Positions 34,478 to 46,290 of a stretch of DNA of 64,000 nucleotides are shown here, one piece after another. This stretch comes from Epiperipatus broadwayi (taxonomy: Eukaryota; Onychophora; Udeonychophora; Euonychophora; Peripatidae). A program made the translations under genes and the position numbers. The stretch lies in the NCBI GenBank assembly GCA_028023455.1, contig JAQFVV010000036.1, positions 8,369,576-8,433,575 on the forward strand, written 5' to 3'. Below the pieces are notes generated by a model that worked only from the letters and a program-made list of their open reading frames with translations, was not told where the DNA came from and made no database searches. The stretch's first letter is position 1. Every line of letters starts with the position of its first letter.

Positions 34478-36090
34478 AGGTGGAATTTTAGTTATAGTAA
34501 GTTATAATTTTGCATATTATATAGATATTAATAAAACCTATATATAATTTATAAATATATTAATATAAGTAAAATGATAACACTATTTATAGAGTTATCA
34601 AAATCTGCTTAAATTAAATTTTAATTGGACTTTAATATGTTAACGGGGTTGGGGTGAGAGTGTAACATTTCAATATAGAAAAAGAACAGGAAAAACTAAA
34701 GAAAAGTGTTTAATTAAAATTTTGTAAATTGAACAAGTCTCTAATTACACACAAAAACAATTATCAATAATTTTATACAGCAAAGTATTGCTGAAAGGAA
34801 AAACAGATAAGAAAATGAGTAGAAACAATAAAAAAATATTCGGTTGCATTCTGTCCATTATTAAAAATGCTAAATTTAGAAATAATGAGATAAAGACAAT
34901 AAAAATGCTAGTGGAAAAAAGAGGGGGGGTATAAACTGTAAAAAGTGTATAATAGTTTTGTTTTTAAGACACTCTTTGCATTTTAAAAAAAGCTGTGCTA
35001 TAATGATATCTGATTTACTTTAAAACTATAGGACCATTAAACCATGTACTCTGTGCAAAGGATATGTGCAAGACTTTGAACTAACCGTGGATGAAACCAA
35101 ACTTTCTTATGTAGACATTTGAAAAGTTATTTCCCATATTAAACAATGTATTAGAGCCACAATCAAAAGTTGTTCCAGTTAAACAAACTGTCTTCATATC
35201 TACTCCACACATGAGCTCATGTCTTCAAATGCCTGATTGATACTGCAGATGGTGTCAGATGAACAGTGCACCATCTACTGACTGGATAAATATTAAGTTT
35301 ATAGAACATGTGTAATTGGACTCATTTTGATATTAATTACTAAAAAAATTTGTTTAAATTAATTGAGTGAAATTAAAACCATAGAGTTAAAAACAGAAAG
35401 GGAGCATACTTCATCCCAAATTATTTTAAACATGTATTCTATTATGTAATTTCTTTGCTATATAGTTACCATTGTTTTTTTTATATTTTATTGATTTTGC
35501 ATATCAGTGAAGTGTTATTTAATCTTTCCCCAGAGTGTCTGTGTAAGTTTGTTTTAAGGTTTTCTTACAGTAGTGTGTATTCTAAATATAATTATGTTGG
35601 AGAAAGACGATGTTATTTCATAGTCTCATTTCATTATGTATAGCCAGGATGCCTTCTTATCATAATAGAATTAGTAAAACTATTAAATTTAGGTAATATT
35701 GATCTCCACATTTAGATTAATAAATTTTCTCACTTGTTCTTTCTCATGTTGTCATTTTTTGGACTGATTGTTCCTGTTTCCTTTATTAAAAATTAATAGT
35801 GCCAATTCAGTTAGTTGTACATTTTACATATATCTCCTGGGAATATTATTATTTGTTTATATATACTGTTTACTTGGATGGAAGTTATTTTCAATTTTAG
35901 ACAAGAATAGATTGTAATTGATCTAATGAGGCAAAAAAGAGTGGATCTTGAGGGGATGTAAAAGAGACTACATCATTTTACATTACAGTATACTGTTTTC
36001 AGAATAAATAAAAGTTATTTAACAATTTATTCAGGTAGTATGATTTGAATTTGTAAAGCTTTAAAACTGATGGAAATTGTTGATTACTGT
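34478..36090. repeat. 1.5-kb dispersed repeat, copy 2
   Basis: This is a diverged copy of 31562-33055. Relative to copy 1 it has an extra insert of about 110 bp at 35200-35305 (containing GCAGATGGTGTCAGATGAAC), and small indels elsewhere. It ends at AAAACTGATGGAAATTGTTGATTA. Confidence 0.75.
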
Positions 36091-36094
36091 AACA

Positions 36095-36270
36095 GTAAGA
36101 AAAGTAGAGCTGCTTTAACCTAACCTAGAGATGCAGATAGAGGGGGTTCGAACCTCACCTACTCCTCTAGATTGCTACTGAGTGACTTACTCCCCAAACC
36201 TCACTAGAATTTAATTTTAATGTATGCCCGGTAGTCATGGAGAGAGGAGACCACGAAAAGGATTTTTACA
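36095..36270. mobile_element. Possible tRNA-like SINE fragment
   Basis: A B-box-like GGTTCGAACCTC lies at about 36148-36159 in a GC-richer patch with AGAGATGCAG and GCCCGGTAGTCATGG. Because GGTTCGAACC is palindromic, the strand is uncertain. No complete cloverleaf could be folded. Other SINE-like patches follow at 36775-36930 and 37030-37100, where ACCCGGATTCAGG and CACCCGAGGCACGATA stand out. Confidence 0.35.
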
Positions 36271-36274
36271 TTTA

Positions 36275-37890
36275 ACGATCAGATGTACATACGTATGTCA
36301 CAAAAGAAAAACAATACTAAGTGGTTTTATTTATAGTGAATGAAAGATAACAGAAACTTTTATTATTTACATTAAAAGAATTCATACAATGCTTTATTAA
36401 TAGTGTCACAGGCTATTTTTACTGCAACTGGATAGACATATATGAAAGATCCATTGATCATAATGATAAGAACAGACAAAATTTTACATTATAATTTCTT
36501 CTTTAAAATATTCCAGCCAATGGAAGTGTTATGTAAAAGAAATCAAGAGAGAGAGAGAGATGATTCATTAACTCTATGGATGGTGGAACATGGAATTAAA
36601 TGTGGTCAAACTCAACTAAACACTTTGGACCGGTTTGAATCATAGCCCTGCTGATGATTAAAGAAAATGAGAAAGTAACCCCCAGCAGGAATTTCCAGCT
36701 ATAATTGAAACATTTCGATGAGATTTTGAGAAAGATTTCCTAATAAATATAAATATACAAGACCATGCACAAAGGGGATAGCGTACAGTGGGCTGTGAGG
36801 CTCGAGACATAACAGTTACCTAGAGATTAACACAAGACCGGATAGCTCTCCATCTCTAAACTAGGTTAGAGAGAAAAATAGAAACCGTTCGCTAAACGCA
36901 TGACCCGGATTCAGGATCGGAGTTTGTTGCTTATGTCCAGTTACATATATTGAAGTGTCTGAGATAGACATGAGATCCAGAATATTTTATTTATTTTCAG
37001 AAGATCCAAATGTAGGTATGTTAACCTGAGCAAACTTGGCAAAAAGAAGCACTGTAATATATGCTGAGCAGCCCAATAGATCACCCGAGGCACGATACCA
37101 TATAAATACGGTCAACGACCTTTATATTTAAAAAAAAAACCCTCTGCAATATATATATATATTATGAAAGCTCAACTACCACCGAAAAATCCACAGAAAA
37201 ATAGTAACTTTACCTTTATAAAATTTGAATTACAAAAAAAACAAATGGGCAGATATTTTATTGATTTAGTTCAAGTTTAACCAACCAATCACAGAGCCAA
37301 TGCTATTTAATAATCTTTAATACATATACATATTGTCAAAATGTACTCTCTCTTATTACTAAAATATAAATGCGAACGTTTTATTTCACGCTCCTTAAAA
37401 TATAACTTTAAATTTGTAACCCTTCATTGACTAAAATATAAAGGCATTTGATAAAGATCTTTCTTTTATATATATATATCAAAAAAAAAATCAAATTAAA
37501 ATATTGAAAAGTTTTCTAATAGAATATTTAGCAATTAAATCTTGATTTTAAAAATAGGGTTTTGCACTTTCTATGATTTGCTTTCTTTTCTTTCCAAAAT
37601 ATCTATATAAAATAAATAACTTAAACTACTGGAGTATAATGGCGGAAAGTTAAACGAAGTATTTTTCAATTAAATTAATAAGAACTATAGCCACCATTAT
37701 ATATAATAACCATATCTATTATAATATACAAAAAAAAAAAAGAAAGCAATTAATGAAATACAATTTTATAAGATACGAACATGTAGATAAAAAACACACA
37801 CACATATATATAGAAATACATTACTCTAGAGTGAATTTGTAAATTACAAAGAGATTTTTATGTTAATTTATGGGAACGTTACCGGTAACT
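36275..37890. other. Mixed non-coding with SINE-like GC patches
   Basis: AT-rich DNA contains GC-richer islands at 36640-36720 (inverted CCTGCTG/CAGCAGG), 36775-36930 and 37030-37110. A 67-codon frame at 36442-36645 has an acceptor-like TATTCCAG inside it but no recognised similarity. I leave it uncalled. Confidence 0.4.
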
Positions 37891-37892
37891 AG

Positions 37893-38156
37893 ATGGAATG
37901 GGTCAAGATGAGTTCATTATATGTTTTCCGCCAGTCTTCTCAGTTCTTCAACTTTGCTTTTTCATGTTTTGAGGGCAGATATTTACGGATACAGGGCAGA
38001 CACTTTGGTTCTCTGGCTGGCTTACATGGTTATGACTCCGGCCTCAGGAACAGCTCAGGAGAGCGAAGGCAAAGAGGTTACCTTGCATTTTTGCAGAGCA
38101 ACACATTTCTGGATTTTTATTTATATGCCGAAAGAATAGAGTGCAGCTTGAAATAA
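37893..38156 (+). CDS. Unassigned small ORF or exon
   Basis: An 87-codon frame lies in a locally GC-richer 230-bp block. A second frame from 37921 overlaps it. A pyrimidine-rich acceptor-like CCGCCAGTCTTCTCAG ends at about 37944, followed by an open frame containing GSLAGLHGYDSGLRNSSGER. The composition suggests a former or real exon, but I do not recognise a family, and two open frames in the same block weaken the case. Confidence 0.25.
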   Translation: MEWVKMSSLYVFRQSSQFFNFAFSCFEGRYLRIQGRHFGSLAGLHGYDSGLRNSSGERRQRGYLAFLQSNTFLDFYLYAERIECSLK

Positions 38157-38598
38157 GTATAGCAAGCAAGAGTTCGCTATATTGTCTAATTTTTCAGCAA
38201 AATTTCTTCCAACAAAATTCTGACCTTCAGCACTGGTTACCTACAAGCATAAGACCAAGAACAAAAGAAAAGTTCTTTATTTATACCTTTTTTCCATTAT
38301 GTTTTTAATCTGCTAATTAGTAGCGAATCATGCCCATTGTTTCAAATTTTTCCTGTTATCTATTTTTATCTAATTCAGAAAAATGTTTTACTAATTAAAT
38401 TCCTTGTCTTAATGGATTCTATTTAATTAAGAAAATTTATCTTATCGAATTCTTCCAACATATATTTTAAAAATAGTTGCAAATATAATTGTAACTTTCT
38501 ATATTTCATTTTATTAAATATTTTCTCTTTAACACCATTCCTTCTTTAATTTAGGCAACTATTTGAGAAAACGATAAATTTAGTTTGAAAAAGAAACA
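38157..38598. other. Non-coding, nothing recognised
   Basis: AT-rich sequence with no supported feature. Confidence 0.5.
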
Positions 38599-38600
38599 TA

Positions 38601-38690
38601 CATTCACTGTGGTTGGACTTAGGGTCTTAGTTAGTCCACAGTGAATGGTGAAGTGTGCATATATATATTTATACATATATGCACAGCTTC
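38601..38690. repeat. Two consecutive hairpins
   Basis: The first hairpin pairs CATTCACTGTGG...GGACT with AGTCCACAGTGAATG (38601-38647; two-base bulge). The second pairs GAAGTGTGCATATAT with ATATATGCACAGCTTC (38650-38690). They abut the dispersed repeat at 38700. They may be its terminal structure or a separate small inverted-repeat element. Confidence 0.7.
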
Positions 38691-38699
38691 ATTACATAG

Positions 38700-38885
38700 C
38701 ATCATCCATATACAACATTTTCAATAGTTTAGTGGAAATAATAAGTAATCAATGATATTGCAGGTGTTTATATATATAATCTAATTGTTTATTGTGGCAT
38801 GTATGGTGGCTAGTAAAAGTAAATTATGACCAACAACCTAGAGGTAGAAAAAATGGAAGTTAGTATAGCATAGTTTGATGACGTG
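38700..38885. repeat. Dispersed repeat, partial copy
   Basis: It matches 33070-33240 over TGTTTATTGTGGCATGTATG, then GTGGCTAGTAAAA, and flanking sequence. It lies immediately downstream of the 3' end of the family-B LINE. Confidence 0.6.
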
Positions 38886-38984
38886 ATGTGATGTACCATG
38901 ACTTCTCCTTAAATGGAGTCAGGAATCTCTCAGCAACTATGCCCAAAGAAATCTGTTAGCCACTTTATCTTTCCCTTCCATTTA

Positions 38985-39372
38985 CCACCCTAAGCTTTAC
39001 ATTTCCACAACATATTCTTTGTCAACTCTATGGCATTTATATCTAAATCCCCCTTATCTTTTCCCAATCCCAGCATAAAAACCAATAACCCACTTTCTGT
39101 ATAATCACTTTGTTCATATTTATTCTCCCATACCTTCTTTATTTGTACCCTTTCTGCTTTTAAGCATTTACATTCAACCAGTAGCTGCCTAGTATTTTCT
39201 ATATCTTTCTTACACAATTTGCAAACTAAATCACCCATATTTTTCCATTTACATGTATATTCTCTTGTTGCTATAGATCCCATTCGAGCCTTAAACAATA
39301 AGCTACTTTCTTTACTATTATCATAAATTAACTTTCACCCAATGTTCCATTTACTTATATATATATATATAT
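38985..39372 (-). pseudogene. Family-B LINE, C-terminal segment
   Basis: This is the last part of a minus-strand LINE ORF: LLFKARMGSIATREYTCKW, then a zinc-knuckle-like LVCKLCKKDIENTRQLLVEC (C-x2-C...C). The frame ends at 38990. Upstream on the minus strand it is cut by the LTR element at 39373-45109 and resumes at 45110. A stop sits near 39338. Invertebrate LINEs with an AP endonuclease commonly end in such a Cys-rich tail (family knowledge). Confidence 0.75.
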
Positions 39373-41086
39373 TGTACCAATATTGAAATTGGCACATACT
39401 AATTTATCTAAAAAAAAATTTATTAAAATAATCGTTCGTAAAAGAAAAACGTATTTAAATGTTGAAGAGTGTATTACAGTTTGTTTTCGAAAAGAGAAGA
39501 GTCAAATAGTTTTCTATCATTAGTTTTGAAATAAAAGTTAAAATTGATTCATTAAGAGAGGGGAGGGGAGTCTTTGTTAGAAAAGTTAAACTAAGGGTTT
39601 TATAAAAAGGAAGTAAAGAGTGTATTATTATTAGTTGAAATACAATTTAAAAGGTTTAAAAATATATATAAATCTCTTCATTTAAATTAAAGAAGAAAAA
39701 TAATCTTAAAACTATTTTTGATTTTAGAATAGTAAAATATATATGTGCGTGCGAATGTAAATAAATGTAAGCTTGTTAATAAGAGATATAATAAATGCGT
39801 GTTAAAATCATATTGAAAAACACATGAAAATAAATATTGAAATGAAATGTATTTAACAACACAGTGGTGAGCTACTAATTAAAGATATGAAAACAACACG
39901 TTTTGAAATAGCTACTACTAATTAAATAATCAATCAAAAAACATGTCATAGAATTAATTACTGCAAGAAATATTGACAATAGAATTAATTACTGCCGGAG
40001 GATATTAAAACGAAAACAATTCGCATATATAAATAGCTAGATTTTTATCAGACATCCAGTTTGAGTTTGCAGTTTCAGCCTAGTTTTCAGTGTCAGTCTT
40101 GTTTAAAATTATGTATCCAGAAACAGAAATGCGGTGCTAATCAGCTTATGGGAATATACGCTCTTCGTTCAGCCCTTAGTCCAACAAGATCAGCAAGACC
40201 TGCCCATGAAATAATGTCTACTTAACAGCTCAGAAATCGTCCGTCAATATTCCACAGTCTCCAAGAATAAAACCAATGGATTAGCATCAAATCTCCTCAA
40301 GAAATGTCAAGTCAAATCTAACTGGTTAGATATCCCTTATTAGATATACTCTGTCCCTTATTAGATATACTCTGTCAGAAGCAGCTAACAACAAGCAATA
40401 TCCACATTCCAAAAATCCTAGGTAAAACCTTTGATTATTCTCATTTATATGTAGTAGCCACTGCTGTAATTCGTAAATCCTACAGAGACAAATAATTTGA
40501 ACTTTATAAGCATGCATAAAATGAACTATTGATGTGTGTGTTTGTGAATGTTAGACAATTTAAATGTCAAAGATTATGGATGTCTTCTCATAAAATATAT
40601 TATAGTATGTTAATTTAAAATGTGTGTGTTATTTAGATTTATAAAAATGTTTAAAATTAGTAAATGTTAGTTAATAAATTGTCTTCAAAATTAAACTTTA
40701 TTTTTCGGTCAATTCTTTTTATCAATTCTTTTTCTATATTTTATTATCGATTAAAATTAGACTGAGCTAGTTTTGGGATCATTTCGAGCACTGGATTATG
40801 AGTTTACTGACCAAATACATTGTTTATTCTTCTGAATAGATAGCTGGCGCCCCCGGAGTTTACTCCAAAACAAATAAAGTGTTTGGATAGTAGGGGTTTG
40901 AATCTAGTAGCCAAGGTGGGCCATTGTTGATAGTTAAAGCTATCAATAATATCTCCCATTTTGCTCAAACGTGCCATTTCATTTACATAACATTTATAAG
41001 ATTATAAATGTATTATGATGAAGTTTGAAACCAGCAACACATATATATGTGTAAGTAAACTTCATTTGGCGGAACCATCCGGTACA
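39373..41086 (+). repeat. Left LTR
   Basis: This 1.71-kb LTR starts TGTACCAATATTGAAATTGG and ends CCATCCGGTACA. Relative to the right LTR it has small tandem additions, such as a repeated TTATTAGATATACTCTGTC near 40335-40375 and a repeated GAATTAATTACTGC near 39952-40000. It contains a TGGCGCC motif at 40853 that looks like a primer-binding site but lies inside the LTR. Confidence 0.85.
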
Positions 41087-41453
41087 AATGTCTCTCAACA
41101 TTTAACCCATCATAAATGACAGTTAATTAAATACTTTGTTTCTTGTTTAAGGATAAAAATCTAAATTACGTACGTAAAGTGGTATTAATTTAAAAATAAA
41201 AAAAAGAATTGCCCGAAACCTTTTTTTTTTTTTAAATGAAGAGAGATTTATGCTATTTACGTTAGTTAAAATAAATCATTCTGTTAAATTAGAGACAGTT
41301 GGGTGTTTTGGGCAGAACTAAAGCATTAGGATCAGGTAGAGAAATATGGACAAGGGGGTGGAGTCAGCATATATTTCCGTCTTAGTAAGAAAAATAAACA
41401 ACAATAATAATTTTTGATTTGTTAATGCAAAAGAATAATTTAATAGCGTAACT

Positions 41454-42071
41454 ATGAATAAAGAAATGGAGCCAGTAGAAAGCCCGATATATTTTAAAAA
41501 TCAGCAGGTAGTAGAGAAACAGAAAGAAGAAATGTCTGAGATGCAGATGGTGAAGAAAATGATGATAGACATGATGAATATGATGAAAGAAATCATGCAA
41601 GATCAGCAAGAATTCATTGTGGAACTAAGAAAAAGGAGACATGAGAGAACAGGAAAGGTAGAGAAGAACCAAGAAGTTATAGAATTAGATTTAATTAAAG
41701 AAAGTCGGGAAGTTGAAAAGGAAGTTGAGATGATAAAAGATGTAAAAATTGAATTAGAACTAGATAGAGTTGAAACAGAGAAGACTGAAATAGAAATAGA
41801 AATTAAAGCAGAACAGGATAGTGATAAGACAGAGGAAAACATAGATCAAGAAATAGAAGAGAGACATAAGTTCAAGGTAGAAAATAGTGTAAAAGAGTTT
41901 TTACAAAGAATTAAAAATAAAAGGTTTAAAGGAAACATTCACATTCACTGTAGATGTAGATTTAAAACAAAGAGAAAGCGTAAGAAAAAATATTCACAGT
42001 TAAAAAAAATACAGAGGTCTGTGAAGCTTAAAGGTTTTCTAATTTACAAGGCAGAAAATAGAACAAAATGA
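41454..42071 (+). CDS. Gag-position ORF of the LTR element, charged coiled coil
   Basis: This 205-codon ORF lies 370 bp after the left LTR. Residues about 25-55 are Met/Glu-rich (MQMVKKMMIDMMNMMKEIM), and about 60-140 are almost entirely E/K/I/V/D in coiled-coil spacing. The last third is basic, with CRCRFKTKRKRKKKY. The position and the acidic-helical then basic layout suggest a degenerate or minimal nucleic-acid-binding Gag-like product, but there is no zinc knuckle or capsid signature. It could instead be a low-complexity chance frame. Confidence 0.5.
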   Translation: MNKEMEPVESPIYFKNQQVVEKQKEEMSEMQMVKKMMIDMMNMMKEIMQDQQEFIVELRKRRHERTGKVEKNQEVIELDLIKESREVEKEVEMIKDVKIELELDRVETEKTEIEIEIKAEQDSDKTEENIDQEIEERHKFKVENSVKEFLQRIKNKRFKGNIHIHCRCRFKTKRKRKKKYSQLKKIQRSVKLKGFLIYKAENRTK

Positions 42072-42999
42072 GAAAGAGATAAAGCAATAAATTTCAATCG
42101 AGAAATAGAAGTGAGAATATGGAGTATAATTTATGTTAGTGAGTTAGTACAAAGAAAGAAGGAACTGCCGGACGTAGTTTAAAAGTTAGTAATCGGGTGG
42201 AATAGTAAAGGAAATAAACGAAAAGAACTGGAAATGGATGATGAGCACAAATATGATTATTCTAATGTCAATAATTTGAGAAGTTTAAATCTGAAACTTC
42301 TATTTAAAACTAAAATAATAAAATTAAAAATAAATGAATAATGATAAATTAAAAGGAAAGTTAAAATCAGGATTTGTTTAAGCAATAATAATAACGAATG
42401 CTTCGTAGAATAAAAGATTTTTTCCCCCTCTCCACACACAGATTAATAAAGAAAAATGTTCGTAAATAAATGGATCAAATTAATGTTTTAAAAGTAAAAC
42501 CTGTAGGATTAAATAAATGAAAAGATAACGGAATTTCTAGAATAAAATCAATTTAGTCAAATAGATATTGGCATAATAATGAATCGTAAGAAAGTAAAAT
42601 AGTTTTCTGAATACACGCACATAGATAAAAAAAGTTGAGTAATGGTTTTAAAAAAGAAAAAAAAATATCGTAATATAAATAAATATGTAAACTGATGTCC
42701 GTGATATTTTAAAAATAATATTATAAGACTAGTGTAAATAGATACTGTATTTTAAATAATGTTTGTAAGAATTATAAATAATGTTCATGTGTATTTAAAA
42801 ATAATATTGCAAGGTTAAAATAAATAAAAATATAAAGTCAATCTAAGTTGTATTAAGAGTGTATAAGGGTTTGAATCTAAAGGGAATGAGGGTAGTATAG
42901 AAATAAGTTTTAGTTAAGGATAAGTTTAAAGCTGTCGACTTGATACATTTAGTACCCATGACAAATTGGCGGGGATCGTTCCTCTTTTAAAATGCGCAC

Positions 43000-43270
43000 T
43001 GGGCAAATCCAGCATGAGCCGCAAGTCACTTCTTCAGGGGAGAATCCCCATATCTCGTACCTCATTTTCCAAAGCGTAAGTCGAAAATGGACAGTTGATA
43101 ATTCCTGCCATTCGCAGCGACCTTTTCTTAGTCAAAGTCCGATCAAGAGAATCGGCAACCGAAGCTTCATTTTTAATAGTGTGTAAGTCGGTATAAGTCA
43201 GCAAATCTGCCTCTGCCTCATTTCCAAAAGATCCCTGTGCCACAAAATTAGTTTGTCCGGTGGTCACTAT
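43000..43270 (-). other. GC-richer antisense ORF inside the LTR element
   Basis: A 77-codon minus frame (43034-43267) contains RTLTKKRSLRMAGIINCPFS and TYALENEVRDMG. Its balanced codon composition is unlike the surrounding AT-rich internal region. I do not recognise it. It may be a captured host fragment or a relic of an antisense gene. There is no start or splice context beyond the internal ATG at 43267. Confidence 0.3.
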
Positions 43271-43476
43271 CCAGGACTTTGAACATTGTAAGCAATGTTT
43301 TCAGCATAGAAAGAAATTAAGCATAATTGGAGATTGCCCTTAGTATGAAAAGTGAAAGATATTAAAAAAGCAAACTTAGAAAAATAATAACATTTAGAAT
43401 TAAAAATTAAAGTTGTCAGAGATAAAATGGTGAAAAATGACACATTTTATCTCAAACGAAGGGGGGGGGGGTACAA

Positions 43477-45109
43477 TGTACCAATATTGAAATTGGCATA
43501 TACTAATTTATCTATAAAAAAAATTATTAAAATCTTTCGTAAAAGAAAAACGTATTTAAATGTTGAAGAGTGTATTACAGTTTGTTTTTGAAAAGAGAAG
43601 AGTCAAATAGTTTTCTATCATTAGTTTTGAAATAAAAGTTAAAATTGATTCATTAAGAGAGGGGAGGGGAGTCTTTGTTAGAAAAGTTAAACTAAGGGTT
43701 TTATAAAAAGGAAGTAAAGAGTGTATTATTATTAGTTGAAATACAATTTAAAAGGTTTAAAAATATATATAAATCTCTTCATTTAAATTAAAGAAGAAAA
43801 ATAATCTTAAAACTATTTTTGATTTTAGAATAGTAAAATATATATGTGCGTGCGAATGTAAATAAATGTAAGCTTGTTAATAAGAGATATAATAAATGCG
43901 TGTTAAAATCATATTGAAAAACACATGAAAATAAATATTGAAATGAAATGTATTTAACAACACAGCGGTGAGCTACTAATTAAAGATATGAAAACAACAT
44001 GTTTTGAAATAGCTACTACTAATTAAGCAATCATTAAACACATTGTGATAGGATTAATTACTGCCGAAGGATATTAAAACGAAAACAATTCGCATATATA
44101 AATAGCTAGATTTTTATCGGACATCCAGTTTGAGTTTGCAGTTTCAGCCTAGTTTTCAGTGTCAGTCTTGTTTAAAATTATGTATCCAGAAACAGAAATG
44201 CGGTGCTAATCAGCTTATGGGAATATACGCTCTTCGTTCAGCCCTTAGTCCAACAAGATCAGCAAGACCTGCCCATGAAATAATGTCTACTTAACAGCTC
44301 AGAAATCCTCCGTCAATATTCCACTGTCTCCAAGAATAAAACCAATGGATTAGCATCAAATCTCCTCAAGAAACATCAAATCTAACCGGTTAGATATCCT
44401 TTATTAGATATACTCTGTCAGAAGCAGCTAACAACAAGCAATATCCACATTCCAAAAATCCTAGGTAAAACATTTGATTATTCTCATTTATATGTAGTAG
44501 CCACCACTGTAATTCGTAAATCCTACAGAGACAAATAATTTGAATTTTATAAGCATGCATAAAATGAACTATTGATGTGCGTGTTTGTGAATGTTAGACA
44601 ATTTAAATGTCAAAGATTATGGATGCCTTCTCATAAAATATAGTATGTTAATTTAAAATGTGTGTGTTATTTAGATTTATAAAAATGTTTAAAATTAGTA
44701 AATGTTAGTTAATAAATTGTCTTCAAAATTAAACTCTATTTGTCGGTCAATTCTTTTTCTATATTTTATTAATGATTAAAATTAGACTGAGCTAGTTTTG
44801 GGATCGTTTCGAGCACTGGATTATGAGCTTACTGACCAAATACGTTGTTTATTCTTCTGAATAGATAGCTAGCACCCCCGGAGTTTACTCTGAAACAAAT
44901 AAAGTGTTTGGATAGTAGGGGTTTGAATCTAGTAGCCGAGGTGGGCCATTGTTGATAGTTAAAGCTATCAATAATATCTCCCATTTTGCTCGAATGTGCC
45001 ATTTCGTTCACGTAACATTTATAAGATTATAAATGTATTATGATGAAGTTTGAAACCAGCAACACATATATATGTGCAAGTAAACTTCATTCGGCGGAAC
45101 CATCTGGTA
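43477..45109 (+). repeat. Right LTR
   Basis: This LTR begins directly after the polypurine tract and matches the left LTR almost throughout, with few substitutions and a few indels. It ends GGTATA where the left LTR ends GGTACA, followed by an AT tract and then LINE coding sequence on the minus strand. Confidence 0.85.
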
Positions 45110-45267
45110 TAATATATATATATATATAATCTTTTTACTCTCCATACTAGTTCTCCATCTCTCTAACTCCCTATTCTTTATTAATGCATCTATTCTTTTA
45201 TCCCATTCCTTACCACTATAACACTCAATAACACAATCATCCCACCTTTTATACAAGTATACTAATA
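45110..45267 (-). pseudogene. Family-B LINE, segment between two insertions
   Basis: The minus frame encodes KRWDDCVIECYSGKEWDKRI, then ALIKNRELERWRTSMESKK. Upstream it joins FILVY across a 1.0-kb insert with the 13-bp duplication AAGTATACTAATA. Downstream it is broken by the LTR element. The reading frame is otherwise intact, so the LINE was probably fairly young when it was hit. Confidence 0.8.
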
Positions 45268-46290
45268 AGCATTTATTTTATATTGTAACAAAATTAAAGA
45301 TGTTTTATGTTTACCTAAATATTAGTGCATACAGTGATATGGCTCTAAAAAGCAAAATCCTCCATTTTTATTAGAAATAAAGTACCAAAACGGGATTCAA
45401 ACCTGGTACATGTGAAAAGGTTATTAGATATAACTGTGTCTAGATTCAGATAAGCTAGTGGCGCCCTGCTAGACCCTATTCACTTGGTATTTGTTTAAAT
45501 ATGCACTTAACATCAAACCAAGAAATGAAAGTGGATAAAGTCTACTCTCTGTATACCTGAGAAGATATTTTATTGAGTTACTAGTATACCCGAGTTATAA
45601 TAGTTGTTATTAATAATTTGTTTATAATTATTGATATTGTGATAACTTGAGAAATCTAATTATAGAAGTATGTTTCATTGAATCCAATGACCCTTAATAT
45701 GATTGATAACTCAGTCTGATCTTTTGTTTAATAGCTTATACTCAGAAGTTGCATATTACAATTCTTTTCTCTTTGATATAAAAATTTAAGTTATCATTTT
45801 TCGTTTATTAAGCTAAATAATTCTTTTGAATCTTTAATTAAGTTACAATTGAATCTATTTATTTTACAATGAATCTACAATGGATCTATGATCATCTTTA
45901 ATTTAGTTACAATATAGTGCTATGTTTGTAATTGTAATACATTTAAAATCAGCCTGTCAAGCTATTGTGCATGCGCTTTTTTATGAGTGTTAATAATAAA
46001 TGAATACTTTCATTCCCAACACAAGATATAGTATTTACATATGTTAAGTTTCATTTGAGAGTGACGTTTAGTAAATTCTTGATAATTTCGTCATTGTCAT
46101 TCATTCAGATATCATAAACAGTAATTTAACGTGAGTGGTCTATCCTCATGCTTGGAAAGAACAAGTGGATTCATTTTATTCTTTCATAAATACTATATCT
46201 CGCATTGGGAATGAAAGTATTCATTTATTATTAACACTCATAAAAAAGCGCATGCACAATAGCTTGACAGGCTGATTTTAAATATATTAT
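45268..46290. mobile_element. 1.0-kb composite insertion with 13-bp TSD
   Basis: The exact direct repeat AAGTATACTAATA flanks it (45255-45267 and 46291-46303), and its removal restores the LINE frame. The right third (45941-46283) is an inverted-repeat unit with arms of about 80 bp starting ATTTAAAATCAGCCTGTCAA. The left part has a GATTCAAACC B-box-like motif (near 45398) and a GTGGCGCCCTG motif near 45462. It has no ORF. The long TSD suggests retrotransposition of a SINE- or LARD-like element. Confidence 0.75.
45941..46283. repeat. Inverted-repeat unit with arms of about 80 bp
   Basis: Arms 45941-46020 and about 46204-46283 are near-perfect reverse complements (ATTTAAAATCAGCCTGTC outermost, CATTCCCAA innermost). 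They enclose about 180 bp of unique sequence. It lies at one end of the 45268-46290 insertion. Its ends do not have an independent TSD, so it may be an integral terminal structure of that element. Confidence 0.85.

Larger units (their letters stand above)
39373..45109 (+). mobile_element. LTR retrotransposon, non-autonomous, young
   Basis: Two long direct repeats (39373-41086 and 43477-45109) begin TGTACC and end GGTACA or GGTATA, i.e. TG...CA with a 6-bp inverted end. A polypurine tract (GAA plus a run of eleven G) lies directly before the right LTR, fixing plus orientation. The internal 2.39 kb holds one charged coiled-coil ORF and no protease, RT or integrase, so the element depends on others. 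The LTRs are nearly identical, which argues for recent insertion. The site is an AT dinucleotide tract, so the TSD is ambiguous. It is inserted into the family-B LINE. Confidence 0.85.

Noticed and set aside
31562-36090. The two 1.5-kb repeats as LTRs of one retrotransposon
   Set aside because: There are no TG...CA ends, polypurine tract or retroelement genes between them, and divergence is high; they are kept as dispersed repeats.
36640-36705. CTGATGA...GAAA as another hammerhead
   Set aside because: There is no stem II between the two boxes and no NUH site in register; only the flanking CCTGCTG/CAGCAGG complementarity is present.
40853-40875. TGGCGCC motif as a retroviral-type primer-binding site
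   Set aside because: It lies inside both LTR copies, 237 bp before the LTR end, so it cannot be the PBS of this element. Similar motifs at 1226, 45464 and 56421 are also not placed after an LTR.
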